Shown: one piece after another, positions 15,877-24,916 of the stretch
Layout: each line of letters opens with the position of its first letter
Numbering within the stretch: the stretch's first letter is position 1
Assembly (NCBI RefSeq): GCF_003122325.1
Contig: NZ_QFBC01000020.1
Coordinates: forward strand, 1 to 64,000
Length of the DNA stretch: 64,000 nucleotides
Direction: 5' to 3'
Origin: Rhizobium album
GTDB lineage: Bacteria; Pseudomonadota; Alphaproteobacteria; Rhizobiales; Rhizobiaceae
Translations under genes and position numbers: made by a program
The notes under the pieces: generated by a model
The model's database searches: none
What the model was told of the DNA's origin: nothing
What the model saw: the letters and a program-made list of their open reading frames with translations, nothing else

Positions 15877-17184
15877 ATGGCCGGAATTTTAAGCTCCATC
15901 CTCGGCGCCCTCGGCAACAACACGGTGGGCCAGAGCGCTTTGCCGGTTAACGGGCCTATGACTGATATGTCCCAAGGCGGCGGCCTGCTGTCCGGCGTTG
16001 ACGGCTCCGGCTCTGCCATGGGCGGCGGCGCGATGGGCGCCGGCAACACTTCTGGCGGTCTCTTTGGCACAGGCTTTCTCGATCTCAACGACCCCGACAC
16101 CATGATGGGCTTGCAGTTGATCGCCAACGGCAGCAAGCCGCCGGGCGAAATGTTCTCGGGAATCCCGCAAATCGCCGCCTACGGTCAGCGTATGCAGCAG
16201 GACCGGCAGGAGCGTGCCGCAGCAGAGCGCGACAGGCGGGACAAGCTGGCGCAAGGCAGCCGAACCGATGAATGGATTCGCCAGCACCGTCCGGACCTTG
16301 CCCAATTCATTGGAGTCGTTCCGACCACGGAACTTATCAAAGAAGCGTGGAAGCCGAAGCAGAAGAAACTTCAAGTGGTCGACGGCAAACCTTTCTGGGT
16401 CGACGAGGTTGCAGGAACGTTTGAAGCGGCGGAAGGCTTTGAGCCGCAGCGCAAGCCGCTCTCGACAATCGGCCAGTTGCAGGAAGACTACAGAACGGGC
16501 GCCATTGACGACATCGGCTTCCGCGTCGGCATGCAAGGCCAGTTGCCCAAGGGCATGAGTTTGCAGTGGGATGAGAACGGCGCACCCTCCATCGTTGGCA
16601 ATGTCAGCGAGACGCCCGCTTTCAGCGTGCCTTCTGGTTTTCAGTTGGCCGATCCCTCCAATCCTGATGCGGGAGTTAAACCTATCCCCGGTGGCCCGGC
16701 AGAGGCCATCCCCGCCGAATTGGCGGCACGCATCGGGATGACTGATACCTTCTTGAAGGCGTATCCTGATCTTCGAGACGAAATTGCTGCCGGCAACGTC
16801 ACAGGCTGGATTGACCGCGCATCGGTCAATGATTCGAGCAGCCAGCAGGCCCAAACATATCGGAAGATCCAGAGCGGCGTGGACGCGCTCACCCGCATGC
16901 TGACCGGCGCTGGCATGAACCTGGCCGAGGCTTCGGCATATGCAGAGAGGTACCTGCCGAGCTATAGCGACGACGCCAATTCGGCCGCCCAAAAGCTCGA
17001 CCAGCTCGCGCAGGAACTTGAAGCCGCCCGCGCTGCCGTTGTCCGAGGCCGTGGCAATCTTCCCTCACCGTCCGTCACATCCACAGCGCTCAACAAAGCA
17101 CGCAAGGCAATTGCCGGCGGCGCCGACCGCGAGAAGGTCATCCAGCGCCTTGTTGAAAACGGCATCGATCCGGAAGGGCTCTAA
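15877..17184 (+). CDS. Putative phage internal/ejection protein
   Basis: A 435-residue protein with a Gly/Ala/Ser-rich N-terminus and a helical C-terminal half. It ends ADREKVIQRLVENGIDPEGL, a C-terminal motif I associate with podophage-type internal virion proteins. It sits upstream of another ejection-like protein and a virion lysin, the order of a DNA-ejection cassette. Assignment is by style, context and the C-terminal motif, so only the general class is claimed. Confidence 0.5.
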   Translation: MAGILSSILGALGNNTVGQSALPVNGPMTDMSQGGGLLSGVDGSGSAMGGGAMGAGNTSGGLFGTGFLDLNDPDTMMGLQLIANGSKPPGEMFSGIPQIAAYGQRMQQDRQERAAAERDRRDKLAQGSRTDEWIRQHRPDLAQFIGVVPTTELIKEAWKPKQKKLQVVDGKPFWVDEVAGTFEAAEGFEPQRKPLSTIGQLQEDYRTGAIDDIGFRVGMQGQLPKGMSLQWDENGAPSIVGNVSETPAFSVPSGFQLADPSNPDAGVKPIPGGPAEAIPAELAARIGMTDTFLKAYPDLRDEIAAGNVTGWIDRASVNDSSSQQAQTYRKIQSGVDALTRMLTGAGMNLAEASAYAERYLPSYSDDANSAAQKLDQLAQELEAARAAVVRGRGNLPSPSVTSTALNKARKAIAGGADREKVIQRLVENGIDPEGL

Positions 17185-17185
17185 G

Positions 17186-19060
17186 ATGGCTGACATCAGC
17201 TTTGACGATTTGATCCCGGCGAAGGGAAACGGCGCGCAGGCGGGTGCGGTTGTGCAGCAAAGCAGCGGGGATATTGATTTTGACGATTTGATCCCAGCAG
17301 GCGCGGCCAAGCAACAGGACCAGAATTTGAGCGTCTATGACCCTTCTACGCTCGCCGCGCTGTACGGTGGGTCTGTCATGACGGCACTGACGGGCGGCAA
17401 CATCGGCGGCGAGACAGCACGCCGCTGGATCGGACAAGGCGTTCCCGCACTGGCAGAAGGAATATGGGACAGCACAAAGGCGGCCGTTACCGCCCCAGGC
17501 CGAGCCTACAGCGGCGAACTGCAGGTAATGGACCCGGCCGGCAATGTCAGCCAGGAAGCCATTGGCGAGGCCGCCAATCTGGCAGGCTTTGTCTCTCCTG
17601 CATCGGTGGGCGGGCAAGTTGCTTCCACAGGCCAGCGCGCCGCCACCTCAATTGCCAGGCAGGCGCCCGAAGGTCTTGGCATCGCACAAGCTGGTCAGCG
17701 TCTAGGCGTGGATCTGCCCCGCGCCGTCGTCAGCGACAATGCCGCAATTCAGCAGGCCGGCAAAGTCGTGGCAAATGTGCCGATCGGTGGGGTACCTCTT
17801 CGGGATGCCTCAAAGACAGCCATCGACCAGCTTAGCGATGCAGCAATGCGGGCTCAACAGCAGTATGGCCTCGCCGATAGTGCCGCGGCCGGTGCCGGCG
17901 TGCGGAGCGGTCTCACAGACTTTTCGAAGAACACGTTAGCGAAACTGGTGGATGACCGCTACAACGCAGTCGACGACCTCGTTACCTCCAATGTGGTGAC
18001 ACCGCTGCGCAGAACGCGGCAAGTCGCGGGTGAAATTCTTGGCGATCGATTGAATTCGCAGATCGACGGCAGGAGCCGCGCCATTGCCATGGTGCAGAAG
18101 GCGTTGAGCCAACCGGACGGCCTCAACTACCAGGGCATCAAGGGACTGCGGACAAGCGTTGGCGAATTGCTCAAAAGCCCCGCAAAGCTGGCACAGAGCG
18201 GCGTTTCCGAGAACGAACTGAAAGCCATCTACGGCGCCCTTTCTGATGATCTGCGGACAGCGGTTTCTCGCGGCGGCGGCGCCGAGGCCTACCGCGTGTT
18301 TGAGGATGCGAACACGTTTGCCGCAAAGGTGGCAAAGGAGCGGGAGGCGTTTGACCGCATCCTTGGCAAAAACGCCTCAGATGAAAACATCTTCAGCCGC
18401 ATTGAGGCCATGGCGGGCTCCACCGGCCGCGCTGACATCAACAATCTGATGCGCCTCAAATCCTCGCTTTCGAAAGAGACCTGGGGAGACGTTGCGGCAT
18501 CTGTCCTGTCATCCATCGGTCGCGACCCGGAAGGCCGGTTCTCTCCCGACCGGTTCGTCACTGGCTGGGGCAGGCTCTCTAACTCGGGGAAGACCTTGCT
18601 CTTCAAGGGAAAGGACCAGGGCGACCTCGCGCAGTCTCTCGATGACATCGCCAAGGTTTCTAGCCGGTTCAAGGAATTGAACCAGTACGCGAACCCCTCT
18701 GGCACCGGCGCCAATCTGTTCACAGCCGGTATCGGCGGCGGCCTGGTCTTCGACCCGGTCAGCACCATATCGGCCGTCGCCGGCTCCCGCGTCCTTTCGG
18801 AAATTCTCTCCCGTCCGATCAGCGCCAAGAAGTTGGCAAATTGGGCAAAGAGCTACGAAGCCGCGGCCAAACGGCCAAGCGCAGGGACAATGAAGTTCCT
18901 CGAAGACCGCGCAAAAATCCTATCGGTGGAAATAGCTGAAAGCCTTGGTGACCCAGGCCTTGCAGAACAAATTCTGCCGAGCATAGCGCGGATGGGTAAT
19001 TTGCCAGCAGCACAGGGGAACGAAATGGCGGGGCTGAATATGACCAATAGCGCGGTGTAG
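17186..19060 (+). CDS. Putative phage ejection/internal virion protein
   Basis: A 624-residue protein. The short motif FDDLIPA occurs twice in the first 40 residues (ISFDDLIPAKG and DIDFDDLIPAGAA). The rest is long-helical with Gly-rich hydrophobic patches (GGNIGGETARRWIGQGVPALAEG; ANLFTAGIGGGLVFDP), typical of proteins injected with phage DNA. Two bases separate it from the previous gene, indicating co-translation. No enzymatic domain is visible. Confidence 0.5.
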   Translation: MADISFDDLIPAKGNGAQAGAVVQQSSGDIDFDDLIPAGAAKQQDQNLSVYDPSTLAALYGGSVMTALTGGNIGGETARRWIGQGVPALAEGIWDSTKAAVTAPGRAYSGELQVMDPAGNVSQEAIGEAANLAGFVSPASVGGQVASTGQRAATSIARQAPEGLGIAQAGQRLGVDLPRAVVSDNAAIQQAGKVVANVPIGGVPLRDASKTAIDQLSDAAMRAQQQYGLADSAAAGAGVRSGLTDFSKNTLAKLVDDRYNAVDDLVTSNVVTPLRRTRQVAGEILGDRLNSQIDGRSRAIAMVQKALSQPDGLNYQGIKGLRTSVGELLKSPAKLAQSGVSENELKAIYGALSDDLRTAVSRGGGAEAYRVFEDANTFAAKVAKEREAFDRILGKNASDENIFSRIEAMAGSTGRADINNLMRLKSSLSKETWGDVAASVLSSIGRDPEGRFSPDRFVTGWGRLSNSGKTLLFKGKDQGDLAQSLDDIAKVSSRFKELNQYANPSGTGANLFTAGIGGGLVFDPVSTISAVAGSRVLSEILSRPISAKKLANWAKSYEAAAKRPSAGTMKFLEDRAKILSVEIAESLGDPGLAEQILPSIARMGNLPAAQGNEMAGLNMTNSAV

Positions 19061-19097
19061 GCGGCGAGCCATGATGACCAATGCAACAACCGCATCG

Positions 19098-19295
19098 CTA
19101 CTTCCGTCCATCGCTCAGTTGATCGATGCGGTTGTTCAAGTGCTCGATCTGCTTCTCAAGCCTGTAGCAGAACCCAAAGACGACGCCGATGGCCCAAGCC
19201 ACCGCGATGCCATTTCGGTCAACGAGCAAGAGAAAGCCTGCAACGAGCGCGGCAATGAGCAGGGAATAGAAGGGAACGCGGGGCGGCACCTTCAT
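19098..19295 (-). CDS. Small two-TM membrane protein, antisense within the virion block
   Basis: Sixty-five residues: a hydrophobic segment (FYSLLIAALVAGFLLLV), a second one (IAVAWAIGVVFGFCY), then a charged coiled tail (RLEKQIEHLNNRIDQLSD). GAGGG lies before the ATG on the minus strand. Two TM helices and small size suit a holin or superinfection-type protein, but the opposite orientation is unusual. The overlapping plus-strand frame has no membrane or domain character, so I reject that one. Confidence 0.55.
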   Translation of the reverse strand: MKVPPRVPFYSLLIAALVAGFLLLVDRNGIAVAWAIGVVFGFCYRLEKQIEHLNNRIDQLSDGRK

Positions 19296-19363
19296 TCAGT
19301 TGCCCTCATGCAGCAAGCAACAACAGCAGATCCGAGTTTCATCTAACACCAAAGGTAACGGCA

Positions 19364-21709
19364 ATGGCAGGTTCAAGGTCAGTCATCGACACCATGCTAG
19401 GTGAGGCAACGAGCGGTACTATTGCCGAACGATACGACGACATGCGCGCGATTGCGAGCACGATTGTCAACCGCGCCGTTGCTTTGAACGTGTCACCGGA
19501 TTCAGTCGTCTCCGCACCGGGCCAGTTCAGCGCCTATGGAAAGTCGCTACCGAAGGGAACGGCTGCTTACCGAGCCCTTGCGGAAAAAGCCTTCGCTGAT
19601 GTCGTCGCAAACGGTCCAATTCACAATGGCACCTTTTACGCCACGCACAAGCGCGTCGGCGCCCTTCCGAAGGGATTGACGAAGGTTGCCACCACCAAGG
19701 CGCATACGTTTTTCGACGACCCTCAGAACCGCGCCATCGAAACATCGCTCGGCACCACGAAAGTCAACGTTGCGCAGAAGCAGCTTGCGCAGGCTTGGGC
19801 GGCGCAGAACATCGCCGCAGCGCAGATGCAGACCCAGACGACGAACAAGAGGACGCCGACTCGGGGAACGACCGTTTCGGATCTCGGCGCCACGGTGCCC
19901 TCCGGCCTCACCTCGCCTCTTGGCGTCATGGGTGATCGGATCACCAGCAACTTTGGCCCCCGCACCGCGCCGAAGACAGCGACCGGCTACGGATCGGAGG
20001 ACCATAAGGGAACCGATCTCTCTCTCGGCCCCACCGCCGGTTACGCGGCAGAAGCCATTGCCGGCGGCCAGGTGAAGCACGCCGGCCCTCTCGGCAAGCT
20101 CGGGAACGCCGTCACGATTTCTCATCCAGACGGCACGACATCGACCTATGGGCACCTTGCCAGCATCAGCGTTGCGATGGGCGACAATATCGCTCGCGGA
20201 ACACCGATCGGCACTGTTGGGGAAGCCGGCAATGCGAAAGGCCCTCATCTCCATCTCAGCATGAGGGACAAGTTCGGCAACGTCGTCGATCCGGCCTCAA
20301 TGATCGATTTCAACCGCACGACGCGTGTCCCCACCCCGACCGCCCGGCCGACCACGACGCCGCAGGCAACTCCCGAGACGGCGGTAAGCGCGTTTTCGAC
20401 TGTCCGAGACGCCATCTCCCCGGCTCTCGCGGCAATTAGCGCCCAGATGAATCCGGCCACCTCAACCGCAACGCAGTCCTTTGCCACACAGCGGGCCGTA
20501 CAGCGCGATGCGCAGGCTGCGGCAGCATCGGCGCAACAGCAGCAGGCAAATCGCGACAGAGCGCAACAGATGGCCGAATACGGCGCCGGGCAGCAAGCGA
20601 TGCGCAACGCAATGGCTGCACAGCAACAAAGCCAGGTGAGCGCCAAGACGTCGAGGATAGGGGCAGATGCCCGCGCTGCATTAGCAGCCGGCCTGAATGA
20701 TCAGCGTGCGGGACTCACGTCGCAAACCCCGATAGGCATTGCGGGGCGCACCATCGGCGCCATGGCGGGAAACCTCTCCAAGCCGACCAGCACGTCGAGC
20801 ACTATCGGCGAGCTTGCAGGAAGCCCATTGTCAGGCAGATTTGCGAACAACAGGTCCACGACGCGAGACGCGGCAGCGGCAGCGTTGAATGCGCAGCGCG
20901 ACAGTTTCGCGGAGGCTCGGGCAACATCGCTGGACGGGGCGCTCGCTGACCGCCGTACAGCCATCAATGCTTTGGGTGATATCGGCGTATCGGATGACGC
21001 GAAGTTCGCCGGATCGCAACACCCGCTTGGAACGACGACACAAGCGCAAGCGATGCGCCAGACGCAGACGCCCGGGTCGTTGACCAGTTTTGCCAGCACC
21101 CTCGGCGACTACGCAAAGAACACCTCTTTCGGGCAACTGGCCCAGGGGCTGGCACTTGCCGCCGATGTCACGACGCCCGATGTTGCCGCACAGCTGGCGG
21201 CCGGAGTAACCCCGCAAGATGCTTTCGGGACCACCTTGGCGCCAATATCCTTCTCGGATGATTTTACTTCACCTGTGGCAACATCGTATGCCCCGACCAA
21301 CGTCAGCCGCTCCATTCTCGGCGACGTAACCGCCGGCATCGAAAATCCAAATACTGACTTTTCAGGCGGCAACACCGGCCTGTTGAAGTCGGCCCTGGAT
21401 GCTCCTGACGGTCTCCCTGGCCGCTACGGTCAGCCGGCAGGCATCGCCATAGGTGGCTTGCTCGGTTCTGTCCTGGGTGGGCCGCTCGGTGGCCTTTTAG
21501 GCGCAATGGTAGGCGGCAGGATTGGAAATCGTACCGGCCCGGCAGGCGGCACGGGCGGTGCGTTCGGAAGCTTGTTCGGCGGCTCCAATTCCGGCGATGG
21601 CAACAGCGGTCCCGGCCCTAGCGGCGGCGACAGTCCCGGCAGCCGCGGACCCAACGCCGGAAATCGCGGCGGCGGGTCTCGGAAGAACGAACAGGGGTCC
21701 AGACGATGA
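19364..21709 (+). CDS. Virion peptidoglycan hydrolase (SleB-like plus M23 peptidase)
   Basis: A 781-residue protein. Residues 1-110 resemble SleB/CwlJ-type cell-wall hydrolases (GEATSGTIAERYDDMRAIASTIVNRA, FYATHKRVGAL). Residues about 180-310 form an M23 endopeptidase with zinc ligands in HKGTDLS and the HLHLS motif. A long Ala/Gln/Gly-rich tail with a glycine-zipper-like membrane patch (GGLLGSVLGGPLGGLLGAMV) follows. Two lytic domains plus a membrane-active tail fit a virion protein that opens the cell wall during DNA entry. Its stop overlaps the next start. Confidence 0.7.
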   Translation: MAGSRSVIDTMLGEATSGTIAERYDDMRAIASTIVNRAVALNVSPDSVVSAPGQFSAYGKSLPKGTAAYRALAEKAFADVVANGPIHNGTFYATHKRVGALPKGLTKVATTKAHTFFDDPQNRAIETSLGTTKVNVAQKQLAQAWAAQNIAAAQMQTQTTNKRTPTRGTTVSDLGATVPSGLTSPLGVMGDRITSNFGPRTAPKTATGYGSEDHKGTDLSLGPTAGYAAEAIAGGQVKHAGPLGKLGNAVTISHPDGTTSTYGHLASISVAMGDNIARGTPIGTVGEAGNAKGPHLHLSMRDKFGNVVDPASMIDFNRTTRVPTPTARPTTTPQATPETAVSAFSTVRDAISPALAAISAQMNPATSTATQSFATQRAVQRDAQAAAASAQQQQANRDRAQQMAEYGAGQQAMRNAMAAQQQSQVSAKTSRIGADARAALAAGLNDQRAGLTSQTPIGIAGRTIGAMAGNLSKPTSTSSTIGELAGSPLSGRFANNRSTTRDAAAAALNAQRDSFAEARATSLDGALADRRTAINALGDIGVSDDAKFAGSQHPLGTTTQAQAMRQTQTPGSLTSFASTLGDYAKNTSFGQLAQGLALAADVTTPDVAAQLAAGVTPQDAFGTTLAPISFSDDFTSPVATSYAPTNVSRSILGDVTAGIENPNTDFSGGNTGLLKSALDAPDGLPGRYGQPAGIAIGGLLGSVLGGPLGGLLGAMVGGRIGNRTGPAGGTGGAFGSLFGGSNSGDGNSGPGPSGGDSPGSRGPNAGNRGGGSRKNEQGSRR

Positions 21710-22056
21710 CGGAAACGACACAGGAGCATGGAGTATCGGAAATGCGTGGTGGAAAGCGAGAAGGCGCTGGCCGGCCGGAAGGCTCGCCGAACAAGGCAAC
21801 AGCAGCACGGCAGCAGGAGATTGCCGACAGCGGCATGACACCGCTCGACTACCTGCTTTCCGTCATGCGCGATCCAGACGAAGGCCAGGACACACGCCTG
21901 GAGGCGGCAAAGGCGGCAGCGCCCTATGTTCATCCGAAGCTGGCATCAATCCAGCACGCCGGCACCGTCGGTTTTATGACGCACGAAGACTGGCTGGACG
22001 AGCTCGACAAGCTCGACGGCGCCCGCACCGACTACCACAACCGGATTCGTGGATAA
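21706..22056 (+). CDS. GGKREGAGRP-motif phage protein
   Basis: A 116-residue protein whose N-terminus contains MRGGKREGAGRPEGSPNKAT, the GxGRP basic motif found at the start of many small phage packaging or DNA-binding proteins. The rest (MTPLDYLLSVMRDPDEGQDTRLEAAKAAAPYVHPKLASIQ) is a helical segment common in such proteins. It stands two genes before the small terminase and may be part of packaging. Coupled to the lysin by ATGA. Confidence 0.55.
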   Translation: MTETTQEHGVSEMRGGKREGAGRPEGSPNKATAARQQEIADSGMTPLDYLLSVMRDPDEGQDTRLEAAKAAAPYVHPKLASIQHAGTVGFMTHEDWLDELDKLDGARTDYHNRIRG

Positions 22057-22060
22057 GCGC

Positions 22061-22381
22061 ATGACAGATCACCTCTTCCGCCCCGGCAAGTCCGGCAATC
22101 CGACAGGTAGGCCCAAAGGCGCACGCAACAAGCTCGGTGAGGAATTCGTTGCTGATCTCTACGCCGACTGGCTGGAGCACGGCCGAGACGCGATTACCCG
22201 CGTCCGCGAGACCAAGCCCGAACAGTATCTCAAGGTCATCGCATCGCTGATACCGAAGGACATCAACGTCACCGTCGACAGTCTCGAAGGCTGGACCGAT
22301 GCGCAGCTGATCACCAGAATTCGCCAACTGGATGCGGTGATCCGTGAGGCCTACCCCGACATCGACGAGACCACGCATTGA
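22061..22381 (+). CDS. DUF5681-type DNA-binding-like protein
   Basis: A 106-residue protein starting [26 protein letters not shown], the KGQSGNPxGRPKGxRNK signature I associate with DUF5681 proteins next to phage terminases. I chose the ATG at 22061, which follows GGATAAG and lies 4 bp after the previous stop. Likely a packaging accessory; no catalytic site is visible. Confidence 0.6.
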   Translation: MTDHLFRPGKSGNPTGRPKGARNKLGEEFVADLYADWLEHGRDAITRVRETKPEQYLKVIASLIPKDINVTVDSLEGWTDAQLITRIRQLDAVIREAYPDIDETTH

Positions 22382-22413
22382 CGGAAGAGCGCGGACGAAG
22401 TGAGGAACAGGCT

Positions 22414-22872
22414 ATGACAGCGCCTAAAGGAAATCAGTTCTGGAAAGCCAGAAGCTCGCACGGCCGACAGCCGATCTTTGCTGATCCGGAGAAGCTATGG
22501 GATGCCTGCTGCGAATATTTCCAGTGGGTCGAAGACAACCCGCTCTATGAGGATAAGGCCTTCGCCTATCAGGGTGTCGTCACTCACGAACCGGTTGCCA
22601 AGATGCGAGCCATGACAATTTCCGGTCTTTGCACTTTCCTCGACATTGGCCGGCGCACATGGGACGATTACCAAAAGCGAGAAGGTTTTTCGCCAGTCGT
22701 AACCCGCGTGGAAGACGTGATCTATCAGCAGAAGTTCGCGGGCGCTGCGGCGGACCTTCTGAATGCCAATATCATCGCCAGAGACCTCGGATTGCGTGAC
22801 CGGCAGGAACATTCGGGCATAGGGGGTGTGCCGCTAGTGCCCGTAATCAATCTTAGCCTGAGCAAGGCTTAA
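22414..22872 (+). CDS. Small terminase subunit, P22 gp3-type
   Basis: A 152-residue protein. It follows the P22 gp3-like DNA-packaging family closely: [81 protein letters not shown]. Small terminases recognise the pac site and recruit the large subunit. I chose the ATG at 22414, preceded by GAGGAACA. The large terminase normally follows directly; here the next sequence is a leader RNA and cargo genes, so packaging could only work with an enzyme from elsewhere. Confidence 0.85.
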   Translation: MTAPKGNQFWKARSSHGRQPIFADPEKLWDACCEYFQWVEDNPLYEDKAFAYQGVVTHEPVAKMRAMTISGLCTFLDIGRRTWDDYQKREGFSPVVTRVEDVIYQQKFAGAAADLLNANIIARDLGLRDRQEHSGIGGVPLVPVINLSLSKA

Positions 22873-22984
22873 CTTGCGCAATTCATTCCGCCGAGCGCGC
22901 TTCCCACGCCCTCTGGGCCAAGCTTCTTAAGGTGCTTCTCACAAGCCGCTTGCATTCCACCCTCATGGGGTCCAAGGTGAATTC

Positions 22985-23052
22985 TTCAGCAGCCATGTAA
23001 CGGGCGCTGCTGGGGAGGGCTCAGCCCTGGCCCCAATTGAAAAGGAGGACCT
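22985..23052 (+). promoter_or_regulatory. GCCCCAAT leader, copy 1
   Basis: Upstream of the small gene at 23053. It shares with the leaders at 24917-25010 and 34406-34500 a CAGCAGC/GGGCGC region, a hairpin (AGGGC-TCA-GCCCT, 23016-23028), the GCCCCAAT core (23030-23037), AAGGAGGAC, and an ORF starting ATGTCTTCC. The second hairpin seen in the other two copies is weak here. Confidence 0.5.
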
Positions 23053-23325
23053 ATGTCTTCCGAAAATTTCAAGACCTATCTTAACAGCGACCATCTCGAC
23101 TTGATCGAGGGAATTCTTAACCGGGCCGGATTTGAAGAAATCTCGCCTGAATATAGCAGCTATGCTGCTTTTCTTGTTGGCAGGTTCGAGCGGGGAACAA
23201 CGAGCCGGGCCGAGCTTGCTTATTCTCTCCAGCGGCATCATGGAGCAATCCAGACTGAGCTTAGCCGTCGACTTCCAACGCGATTTCACCGCTATGCGGT
23301 CCAAGGCCTGCCCGACGCAGCTTGA
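23053..23325 (+). CDS. Small conserved hypothetical protein behind a GCCCCAAT leader
   Basis: Ninety residues (MSSENFKTYLNSDHLDLIEGILNRAGF...). AAAGGAGG lies before the ATG. The sequence has the look of small rhizobial proteins with a helical N-terminus (LIEGILNRAGFEEISPEYSSYAAFLVGRFERG). No function known. It begins the cargo region and shares its leader type and MSS start with the 24916 and 34405 minus-strand genes. Confidence 0.65.
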   Translation: MSSENFKTYLNSDHLDLIEGILNRAGFEEISPEYSSYAAFLVGRFERGTTSRAELAYSLQRHHGAIQTELSRRLPTRFHRYAVQGLPDAA

Positions 23326-23484
23326 GCAAAAAGCAATGTTGATTTGAGGCGGGTCTGCACCCGCCTGCATCAACGATACTCGATGCGTTGGCGAGCCACA
23401 TGCCATGGTCGGCAAAGACAAGTTTCACAATTGGGGACATGGAACCAATCGGTGTAAATTATGTTTGTCTCGCAAGAGGTTAAC

Positions 23485-23727
23485 ATGAACAAAACCGAAA
23501 AATTGCGCCGCGAGAGCGCCCTGCTATTTACCGCCTATAGCAGCGGCAAAATTACAAGGCACGTGCTCGCGGCGTGGGCTTTTGCGCTGGACGGATACTC
23601 GCCCGCAGCAATGGATCTGGTTACCGAGGCGCAGCAATGGTTTTCGCGCGGTTCTTTCAGGAAGCCTGAGCAAGTTGTCTTGCAAGACCTCGAACTGCTC
23701 CTGCGCCTCTCAGAGGTTGACCGCTGA
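23485..23727 (+). CDS. Small hypothetical protein
   Basis: Eighty residues from MNKTEKLRRESALLFTAYSSGKITRHVL. AGAGGT precedes the ATG. Soluble and helical, ending LQDLELLLRLSEVDR. No recognised family. About 160 bp separate it from the previous gene, so it probably has its own promoter. Confidence 0.55.
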   Translation: MNKTEKLRRESALLFTAYSSGKITRHVLAAWAFALDGYSPAAMDLVTEAQQWFSRGSFRKPEQVVLQDLELLLRLSEVDR

Positions 23728-23773
23728 AGCAGATAGCGGTTGCGGATGCAACATCCCCTCGTTCAAAACGGCC

Positions 23774-24013
23774 TCAACGACGAGACAGGGGAAAGTCGCA
23801 AGAATCGTAAAGCACCCGGATCTGTTTATCATCGAACCGCGCCTCATCGACCTCCATCACAGAACCTCGCAGCTGCGAGCTGGGCATTTCCTCTATCGCA
23901 AAGCGCACGGCTTCTGCAGCAGTCTCGAACCTCTTGTAGCGAACGCCTTGGCTTCTCAATGATTTCTTGCCTGGGAAAAGCCCCGCTTCGATCGTGTAGT
24001 CGAACTTGGTCAT
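23774..24013 (-). CDS. Small conserved rhizobial protein
   Basis: Seventy-nine residues (MTKFDYTIEAGLFPGKKSLRSQGVRYKRF...). The pattern FDY...AELFP...YKRF..AAEAVRFAIEELP...LEVDEARFD...IRxLYDS...PLxRR is one I have seen repeatedly as a small rhizobial hypothetical protein. GGGAGACCAGGAT lies before the ATG. Role unknown. Confidence 0.65.
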   Translation of the reverse strand: MTKFDYTIEAGLFPGKKSLRSQGVRYKRFETAAEAVRFAIEEMPSSQLRGSVMEVDEARFDDKQIRVLYDSCDFPLSRR

Positions 24014-24071
24014 ATCCTGGTCTCCCTATGAGGCCCGGGGAATGGCTGGCGAATCTATGCTGCGAAATTCG

Positions 24072-24401
24072 TCAACGGAGGGTGAGGCTTTGTGTTCGAT
24101 TATTTTCTCGGGCCTCCCGTTCCACCAGCCGGAGTTCACGCTGGCGCGATTTCATATGCCGGCGAAGGGTTTCCAGCTTCTTTGCATTGGAGCCTCTCTC
24201 GGCCTCGGGCGCGCGAAAAAGCTCTTCCATCGCATCGCGCGTAATCTTTTCTATCATATTGGAATTCCAGTAATAATGGCGTGTGGTGCAAATCACTTCG
24301 GTGTGAGGGCGCACAACTGGGGCGCCGGCATTCACTTCTTCTTGTCGAACCCCGTCGTATTTGCGGCGATTTACGGCAGTTTTGTCATTCAAAGTTATCA
24401 T
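24072..24401 (-). CDS. Hypothetical basic protein
   Basis: About 109 residues from MITLNDKTAVNRRKYDGVRQ, ending in a highly charged helix (RHMKSRQRELRLVEREARENN). It overlaps the end of the 24385 gene and so is probably translated with it. The alternative ATG at 24422 is equally possible. No function assigned. Confidence 0.5.
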   Translation of the reverse strand: MITLNDKTAVNRRKYDGVRQEEVNAGAPVVRPHTEVICTTRHYYWNSNMIEKITRDAMEELFRAPEAERGSNAKKLETLRRHMKSRQRELRLVEREARENNRTQSLTLR

Positions 24402-24690
24402 TTGAAGGCGGAACCGCTTCATCGATCATCGGATTTCTATCAAGCTCCAAAGCGTGTTGAATTTCTGAGTACGAAACCTGAAGAAATTGGCGGGTCGCTA
24501 TGGGAATTGATATTGCCGGGATTTCAATGTGCGTCGCTGTTCTCCGATAAACTGGATAGCTCAATCCTTCGATCAATTCTTCGTCGATGACCAGACGGTA
24601 TGTCCCTGGTTGTTGTGGCTCCGTGAGTGCCTGAAGCCTGAAAGGCCGCATAAACGTAATCTCGCTTTCTGTCGTTCTCATTTGAAGCAT
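24385..24690 (-). CDS. Small hypothetical protein
   Basis: About 101 residues from MLQMRTTESEITFMRPFRLQALTEPQQPG. The body, YRLVIDEELIEGLSYPVYRRTATHIEIPA, is reminiscent of rhizobial small proteins of unknown function. AAGAGAAG lies before the ATG at 24690. It overlaps the 24072 gene on the same strand. Confidence 0.55.
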   Translation of the reverse strand: MLQMRTTESEITFMRPFRLQALTEPQQPGTYRLVIDEELIEGLSYPVYRRTATHIEIPAISIPIATRQFLQVSYSEIQHALELDRNPMIDEAVPPSNDNFE

Positions 24691-24796
24691 CTTCTCTTGA
24701 TGTGTTCGCAAGTCCGCAGCCCCGAACTGGAGGCGCGCCACGATGTTTTGAAAGATTAAGACAGCAGGCAGGGAATGCTGCCCTGCCAAGATGGCA

Positions 24797-24916
24797 TCAC
24801 AAAAACCAGCCGGTCATCAGAATGTAAATGATCATTAAAAGACTGGCCGCCACGAACACATGGGATACCGTCTCTTTGAAGAATCTATATTGGCGGGAAA
24901 CTAAATGGGAAGACAT
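24797..24916 (-). CDS. Very small single-TM protein (39 aa)
   Basis: Reads MSSHLVSRQYRFFKETVSHV, then the transmembrane stretch FVAASLLMIIYILMTGWFL, then stop. A strong GAGAGGAGG is correctly spaced before the ATG. Its leader (24917-25010) is shared with two other small genes. A short cytoplasmic basic N-terminus followed by one helix resembles a stress micropeptide or a type I toxin-like peptide; no antisense RNA is evident. Confidence 0.6.
   Translation of the reverse strand: MSSHLVSRQYRFFKETVSHVFVAASLLMIIYILMTGWFL

Noticed and set aside
19071..19346. A 91-codon plus-strand frame between the ejection and lysin genes
   Set aside because: It overlaps the minus-strand membrane protein gene, which has a better ribosome-binding site and clear TM character.
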